A DNA stretch of 64,000 bases. Origin: Pseudomonas sp. JM0905a. GTDB taxonomy: Bacteria > Pseudomonadota > Gammaproteobacteria > Pseudomonadales > Pseudomonadaceae. The notes below the pieces were generated by a model. The model did not search any database and was not told the origin of the DNA. It was given only the letters and a program-made list of their open reading frames with translations. Position numbers and translations under genes: made by a program. This document shows positions 63,105 through 64,000 of this stretch, piece after piece (position 1 is the first letter of the stretch; every line of letters starts with the position of its first letter). Location of the stretch: positions 186,001-250,000 of the forward strand of contig NZ_JACXBU010000001.1 of NCBI RefSeq assembly GCF_014700075.1. Direction: 5' to 3'.

Positions 63105-64000
63105 TCAGTCCATCAGGTAGTGGATCTTCTGGGTCAGGCGCGCGATGGAGGTTTCGGTGAAGAGCAGCAGCAGGTCGAAGTGCAGGTTGTGGTCTTCGAT
63201 GGCATAGCTGATCTCCACGGCCAGCGTCTTGCGCCAGCGCCGGTTGTTGAGCTGGAACAGCCGTTCGATGGAGCTGTGCCGGCCGAGCAGTTGCGGGTGG
63301 CCCTGGGAGAAGCGCACATCGATTTGCTCGGCGATGCCGGCCAGGCAAGCGCCGATCAGGATGCTCGCCAGGTCCAGCTGGATCTCCGCCTCCTCGTTCT
63401 CGCCCTGGGGCCGACAGCCGAGCAGGCGCGCCACCTCGGCGCTCTCGGCATCGTGGAACAGCAGCAGCGCCTCGCCGGCGATGGACTCGCCGATGAAGCC
63501 CTGGCACACCGCCGACAGCCGTTCGCCGCGCTGGGCATCGGCCAGGGCCATGTGCAGCTCGCTGACTTCGAAGAGGTTGACGTTGGGCACCGGCAGCTGC
63601 ACGAACACACCGAGTACGCGGGCCAGCAGGGCGGCGGCGCGGCCCATGGCGACGTTGCTGACCTCGCGCAGGGCGTCACGGAAGTTCACCCGCAGGTCCG
63701 GGTCGGTGCGCACCGGGATGCCACTCAGCGGGCTGGTGGACGGCGCCGGGCGCAGCAGGCCCAGGCGGATCAGGGTTTCCCGCAGCTCGTCCGGATCGGC
63801 GGGCTTGCGGATGAAGGCCAGGGCGCCGAGTTCGTGAACGCGGCGCTGGGCTTCTTCCTGGATATCGCCGGAAATCACCACCACCCGGGACTTCAGGCCC
63901 TCGGCGCGGATGTGGCTGAGAACCTGGTAGCCATCCATCACCGGCATGGTCAGGTCCAGCAGGACCACCTGGCCCTGGCCCTGGCGTATCGCCTCAAGGG
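63105..64000 (-). CDS. Response regulator with CheC-like phosphatase domain, 5' end outside window
   Basis: The reading frame is open through base 64000, so the N-terminus is missing. It holds a receiver domain (VVLLDLTMPVMDGYQVLSHIRAEGL, phospho-Asp in LLDLTMP; Lys in IRKPAD) and then a CheC-like domain with EVSNVAMGRAAALLARVLG, which contains the ExxN phosphatase motif. The second CheC site (DLASILIGACL) has lost its Glu/Asn pair. It may dephosphorylate CheY-like proteins under control of its own receiver. Followed by the PAS gene 4 bp later. Confidence 0.88.
   Translation of the reverse strand, partial: LEAIRQGQGQVVLLDLTMPVMDGYQVLSHIRAEGLKSRVVVISGDIQEEAQRRVHELGALAFIRKPADPDELRETLIRLGLLRPAPSTSPLSGIPVRTDPDLRVNFRDALREVSNVAMGRAAALLARVLGVFVQLPVPNVNLFEVSELHMALADAQRGERLSAVCQGFIGESIAGEALLLFHDAESAEVARLLGCRPQGENEEAEIQLDLASILIGACLAGIAEQIDVRFSQGHPQLLGRHSSIERLFQLNNRRWRKTLAVEISYAIEDHNLHFDLLLLFTETSIARLTQKIHYLMD

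Overview
The window is a stretch of GC-rich gammaproteobacterial chromosome that I assign to Pseudomonas (sensu lato, P. aeruginosa lineage). The gene order proA-nadD-rsfS-rlmH-mrdA-rodA-mltB-rlpA-dacC-ybeD-lipB / lipA / lytic transglycosylase / arfA / holA-lptE-leuS / lnt-corC-ybeY-phoH-like-miaB / hemL-thiE-thiD / ladS / TetR-acyl-CoA dehydrogenase / amn is, from memory, the order of the PAO1 region around PA4008 to PA3950. Small intergenic repeats of Pseudomonas type support this. I see no phage, transposase, integron, CRISPR array, rRNA or tRNA, so most of the window is core chromosome.

Layout. 1-684 is a partial hydrolase. 955-11005 (+) is a tightly packed run that links proline and NAD synthesis, ribosome maturation (RsfS, RlmH), the rod-shape elongation machine (PBP2, RodA), murein trimming (MltB-type enzyme, RlpA, DacC) and lipoate transfer (LipB). 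A strong hairpin separates it from convergent lipA. 12332-18297 (-) carries a second MltB-family enzyme, the ribosome-rescue gene arfA, holA, lptE and leuS. 18552-19775 (+) has a zinc-ribbon protein and a DUF218 membrane protein. 19833-25232 (-) is the apolipoprotein N-acyltransferase / CorC / YbeY / PhoH-like / MiaB cluster. 25369-29311 holds a DUF1820 protein, a Sel1-type repeat protein, hemL and thiED, with a frame-broken small membrane gene after hemL. 29564-31960 is the hybrid sensor kinase gene ladS. 32041-35583 holds a TetR regulator with a striking operator, an AidB-like dehydrogenase and an MFS exporter. 36067-55226 is a looser mosaic of single housekeeping genes, two Lrp-type regulators, transporters, a helicase hrpB, small enzymes, two orphan periplasmic binding proteins, a NYN/DEDDh nuclease pair and an rhlE-type helicase. 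55439-62522 is an accessory module: a LuxR-type regulator, a 628-bp repeat-rich spacer, a polyamine-type ABC importer (ATPase, Tat-exported binding protein, two permeases) and an aldehyde dehydrogenase. The window ends in a PAS protein and a receiver-CheC response regulator cut by the right edge.

Most notable: (a) arfA, only 52 codons, has a perfect 12-bp hairpin inside its reading frame just after the KGKGSY motif, the arrangement that makes ArfA synthesis depend on failure of trans-translation; (b) a perfect 19-bp inverted repeat, made of two 14-bp dyads, ends one base before the tetR start codon and contains its ribosome-binding site; (c) three exact DnaA boxes (TTATCCACA), all in one orientation, lie in the spacer before the ABC operon; (d) an orphan rho-independent terminator on the + strand, with no gene before it, suggests a small RNA divergent from an Lrp gene whose upstream DNA has three dyads spaced about 24.5 bp; (e) several repeat elements sit in functionally suggestive places, inside the ABC operon and supplying a stop codon.
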